Notes under the pieces: model-generated
Seen by the model: only the letters and a program-made list of their open reading frames with translations
What the model was told of the DNA's origin: nothing
Databases searched by the model: none
From: Coleofasciculus sp. S288
GTDB taxonomy: Bacteria > Cyanobacteriota > Cyanobacteriia > Cyanobacteriales > Coleofasciculaceae
Assembly: GCA_020216575.1 (NCBI GenBank)
Contig: JAIUYC010000003.1
Coordinates: forward strand, 1 to 15,152
Direction: 5' to 3'
Length of the DNA stretch: 15,152 nt
Shown: positions 13,064 to 15,152 of the stretch, piece by piece
How positions within the stretch are numbered: the stretch's first letter is position 1
Layout: every line of letters begins with the position of its first letter
Program-made: the position numbers and the translations under genes

Positions 13064-13296
13064 ACAATTTGCGTCCTTGTCCCCCTTGTCTTCCTTATCC
13101 CTCTTGTTCACGACCCCAATAGGATGGCTATAGGTTGACATTAATGAGTAAAATTACTTGTCAAATGAGGTGAATGACTTGGCTAGTTATGGGGGATGGT
13201 TTATTATTTGATTACTCGGCTGTTGTTTCAAAACTAACACGGTAATTATAGCCAGTGTCTCTTGATTTAGATAAATTGAGGTTGACCAATTAAACT
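13064..13296. other. Gap before the methyltransferase, with pyrimidine-rich tract
   Basis: At 13073-13106 a plus-strand pyrimidine tract with CTTGTC-like units resembles degenerate heptamer repeats. TTGACA near 13136 and TGTCAA near 13160 form an inverted pair. AATTG/CAATT flanks a short loop just before the methyltransferase start. I see no gene. Confidence 0.4.
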
Positions 13297-14667
13297 ATGA
13301 GGAGAGTTTTAGATTCATCACAACTGGAATTATTTAAGTCTATAGGATATTTAAGTATTGATTGTAACTTTACTTTTGTCGATTTGTTTTCAGGTATAGG
13401 AGGTTTTAGGATTCCGTTGATGGAGCTAGGTGGAAAGTGCTTAGCTTATTCAGAGATTGACCGAGAATGTATTAAGGTATATCATGACAATTTTATTGCT
13501 TATATCAATCAAGATGAAATAGCGCTAGGAAATGTAACCAAAGTATCTAATCTTCCCCCTGATATAGATTTAGTTGTTGGAGGAGTACCTTGTCAGCCTT
13601 GGTCAGTTGCGGGTAAATTGAAGGGTTTTGATGATCCAAGAGGACGGCTTTGGTTTGATGTACTGAGATTATTAAGTAAAAGTAATCCTAAAGCTTTCAT
13701 TTTTGAAAACGTCAAGGGTTTAGCTAGCCCCAAAAACCGAGCTAGTTTTGAGTATTTGCTTGGTCAATTTGAGTCAATAGGTTATTGTGTCAAATGGAAA
13801 GTTATTGACTCCTATGATTTTGGAGTTCCTCAAATTCGCGAAAGAGTTTTTATCGTAGGAATACGAAAGGATTTAGAAAACGCTCAAGAGTATAGATTTC
13901 CATCTCCTCTCAACTGCCGCCCTAAGCTTCTGGATGTCATTGATGAGATTAAAAATTGTAAGCCTGTAGAAAAAGTGAAACTTAGTTCTGAGGTTTTGTT
14001 TGGGGGTAAAATACCTCCCTCTAGAAATAGGCTTCAGAAAGATGATGAACTTAACGACTTTTTTATATTTTCTGATTTAAGGAATGGTCATACGACTATA
14101 CATTCTTGGGATATTATAAAAACTACACAGAGAGAACGCTTAATCTGTTCAACTATTTTGACAAATAGGAGAAAAAAGGAATATAGCGATAAAGATGGCA
14201 ATCCCCTATCTTTTGATGTTTTAAGTACCTTAATCTCAAGACTAAAAATTTCTGAACTAGATAATTTAATTTCTAAAAATATTTTGCGCCAAACTGAAGA
14301 CAATAAATATGAGTTTGTAAATTCCAAGAATCTGGCTGGAATTAATGGAATTTATAAAATTTTCTTGCCTAATTCAGATATAATAACAACTTTAACCGCT
14401 ACTGGAGCAAAGGATTTTATTGCTACAGTGTCTATAGATGCTAGCAATCCAGAAGACTATAAGCAGACATTTATTAGGGAAATTTATAAAAAGAATAAAT
14501 TTAAGGCTATTACAGCTAAAAATGCTTCTAAACTCCAAGGGTTTCCTGATTGGTTTGAATTTCATGAGAATGAGGATATAGCAAAAAAACAATTTGGAAA
14601 TGCTGTCTCAGTTCCTGTCGTTTATCATGTTGCCAAAGAATTGCTTAGAACTATGAGACTGCGTTGA
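13297..14667 (+). CDS. DNA cytosine-C5 methyltransferase (type II, probably orphan)
   Basis: The 456-residue enzyme transfers methyl from S-adenosylmethionine to C5 of cytosine in a specific DNA sequence. Motifs in order: I, FVDLFSGIGGF at 27-37 (SAM binding); IV, GGVPCQPWSVAG at 95-106 with catalytic C99; VI, FENVKG at 136-141; VIII, QIRERVFIVGIR at 179-190; a target-recognition region at about 200-370; motif IX-like TTLTATGAKD; and X, QFGNAVSVPV at 432-441. All key residues are present, so it should be active; the target sequence cannot be read from the protein. The gene is distinctly AT-rich with no HIP1 site, unlike its neighbours, which suggests acquisition. The start at 13297 is the only ATG before motif I; no clear ribosome-binding site lies upstream. 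A nuclease-like fragment converges on it two bases past its stop. Confidence 0.93.
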   Translation: MRRVLDSSQLELFKSIGYLSIDCNFTFVDLFSGIGGFRIPLMELGGKCLAYSEIDRECIKVYHDNFIAYINQDEIALGNVTKVSNLPPDIDLVVGGVPCQPWSVAGKLKGFDDPRGRLWFDVLRLLSKSNPKAFIFENVKGLASPKNRASFEYLLGQFESIGYCVKWKVIDSYDFGVPQIRERVFIVGIRKDLENAQEYRFPSPLNCRPKLLDVIDEIKNCKPVEKVKLSSEVLFGGKIPPSRNRLQKDDELNDFFIFSDLRNGHTTIHSWDIIKTTQRERLICSTILTNRRKKEYSDKDGNPLSFDVLSTLISRLKISELDNLISKNILRQTEDNKYEFVNSKNLAGINGIYKIFLPNSDIITTLTATGAKDFIATVSIDASNPEDYKQTFIREIYKKNKFKAITAKNASKLQGFPDWFEFHENEDIAKKQFGNAVSVPVVYHVAKELLRTMRLR

Positions 14668-14669
14668 TT

Positions 14670-14903
14670 TTATTCAAATAATTTTTGAAATTCTCCTTTT
14701 TTGGGAAAAGGTGCTGGCATTAATAACTTTGGAGCTATGACTTGAAGCTGCTCACGCTTATTGGATTCAGCTAGCGTTCTAGCAATAGGTTCCCAAACTG
14801 TTGTTCCCATACTAGTTTCTAAACCACCTATAAGAGAGCGAATACGGCGTTCTTTTGGAAAGATATAATTGAGAACATGAAAGGATTCCAGTGAATCGTG
14901 TTC
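14670..14903 (-). pseudogene. Fragment resembling a type II restriction endonuclease
   Basis: A minus-strand frame without a start codon runs from just after a TGA at 14906-14904 to TAA at 14672-14670, giving 77 residues. It reads ESFHVLNYIFPKERRIRSLI, continues GGLETSMGTTVWEPIARTLA, and ends PAPFPKKGEFQKLFE. The pattern FHxxL...ER.IRS..GGLET..GTT.WEP.A..LA resembles the conserved N-terminal block of TdeIII-like and related type II restriction enzymes as I remember them. Most of such an enzyme, including a D-(E/D)xK catalytic core, is absent, and no continuation is found in other frames upstream. It lies tail-to-tail with the methyltransferase, two bases apart, as expected for a decayed restriction-modification pair. 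It is too short and unstarted for a working gene; the family name is tentative. Confidence 0.6.
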
Positions 14904-14910
14904 TCAATTA
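14866..14910. repeat. 12-bp inverted repeat at the 5' break of the nuclease fragment
   Basis: TAATTGAGAACA (14866-14877) is the exact reverse complement of 14899-14910. A second hairpin, GATTC-CAGT-GAATC, sits inside at 14884-14897. The right arm contains the in-frame TGA that closes the nuclease-like frame upstream. Confidence 0.6.
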
Positions 14911-15152
14911 ACTTGGTGTAAGATGTGAACCTGGAAAACCCTAAACATGTATTTGAATTGAGTCGAGTAGCAATATCAATCCGTAGCTAGATCCATTATT
15001 CAATCTTTATAATCTCCATTCGTCTTCTCGATGCTACAAGTGTAATTCCTAACTGGTTTTGAGCCTTGCAGGAGCTGGATACAGGTTCGCCATATTGTGT
15101 CAAGATTAAAGAGAACTATACAAAGTCTTCAAAGTAAGCGATCGCCCAGACC
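14911..15152. other. Right-edge stretch without a recognisable gene
   Basis: There is no open frame of useful length on either strand. A HIP1 site lies at 15138-15145 and TTGACA occurs on the minus strand at 15103-15098 without a good -10. It may hold rearranged flank of the decayed restriction-modification locus. Confidence 0.4.

Overview
The window reads as chromosomal DNA of a cyanobacterium, probably a filamentous one. At least nine copies of the HIP1 palindrome GCGATCGC are present (at 104, 2150, 7308, 7568, 8228, 8769, 11165, 11762 and 15138). There are heptamer tandem repeats of the cyanobacterial STRR type, and protein families typical of the phylum: a long pentapeptide-repeat protein, a DUF2993 protein, a ScyD/ScyE-like beta-propeller and a small conserved Cys-rich membrane protein. 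No species can be named from the sequence.

Layout. 1-930: two GNAT acetyltransferase genes on the minus strand, the first cut by the window edge. 930-1577: gene-free but rich in inverted repeats, with a cyanobacterial-type interspersed repeat and a possible structured RNA. 1578-3347: a small membrane protein and a stand-alone eRF1-like (baeRF family 3) protein, both plus strand. 3348-3803: gene-free with strong palindromes. 3804-10927: five minus-strand genes: pentapeptide-repeat protein, hemerythrin-like protein, DUF2993 lipid-binding protein, PEP-CTERM-anchored ScyD/E-like propeller, and a GH13 glucan-active enzyme. 11300-12961: threonine synthase (thrC) followed by a ThiS/MoaD-type sulfur carrier, diverging from the GH13 gene. 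13297-14903: an AT-rich DNA cytosine-C5 methyltransferase without HIP1 sites, abutted tail-to-tail by a broken fragment that looks like a type II restriction endonuclease. The last 250 bases hold no recognisable gene.

The most interesting observation is a 104-nt unit present twice on the plus strand (7373-7476 and 9028-9131), bracketing the PEP-CTERM gene. Each unit contains a sigma70-type promoter, about 54 nt of transcript and a UUCG-capped intrinsic terminator. The copies differ at only three positions, all in the terminator stem and all keeping base pairing, including one compensatory T-A to C-G change. This looks like a duplicated small RNA gene of unknown function.

The genes are mostly unrelated single units rather than one pathway. 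The only likely operon is thrC with the sulfur carrier. The methyltransferase and the nuclease fragment look like a decayed, horizontally acquired restriction-modification system. Where a minus-strand reading frame could start at several ATGs, starts were chosen from visible Shine-Dalgarno sequences.
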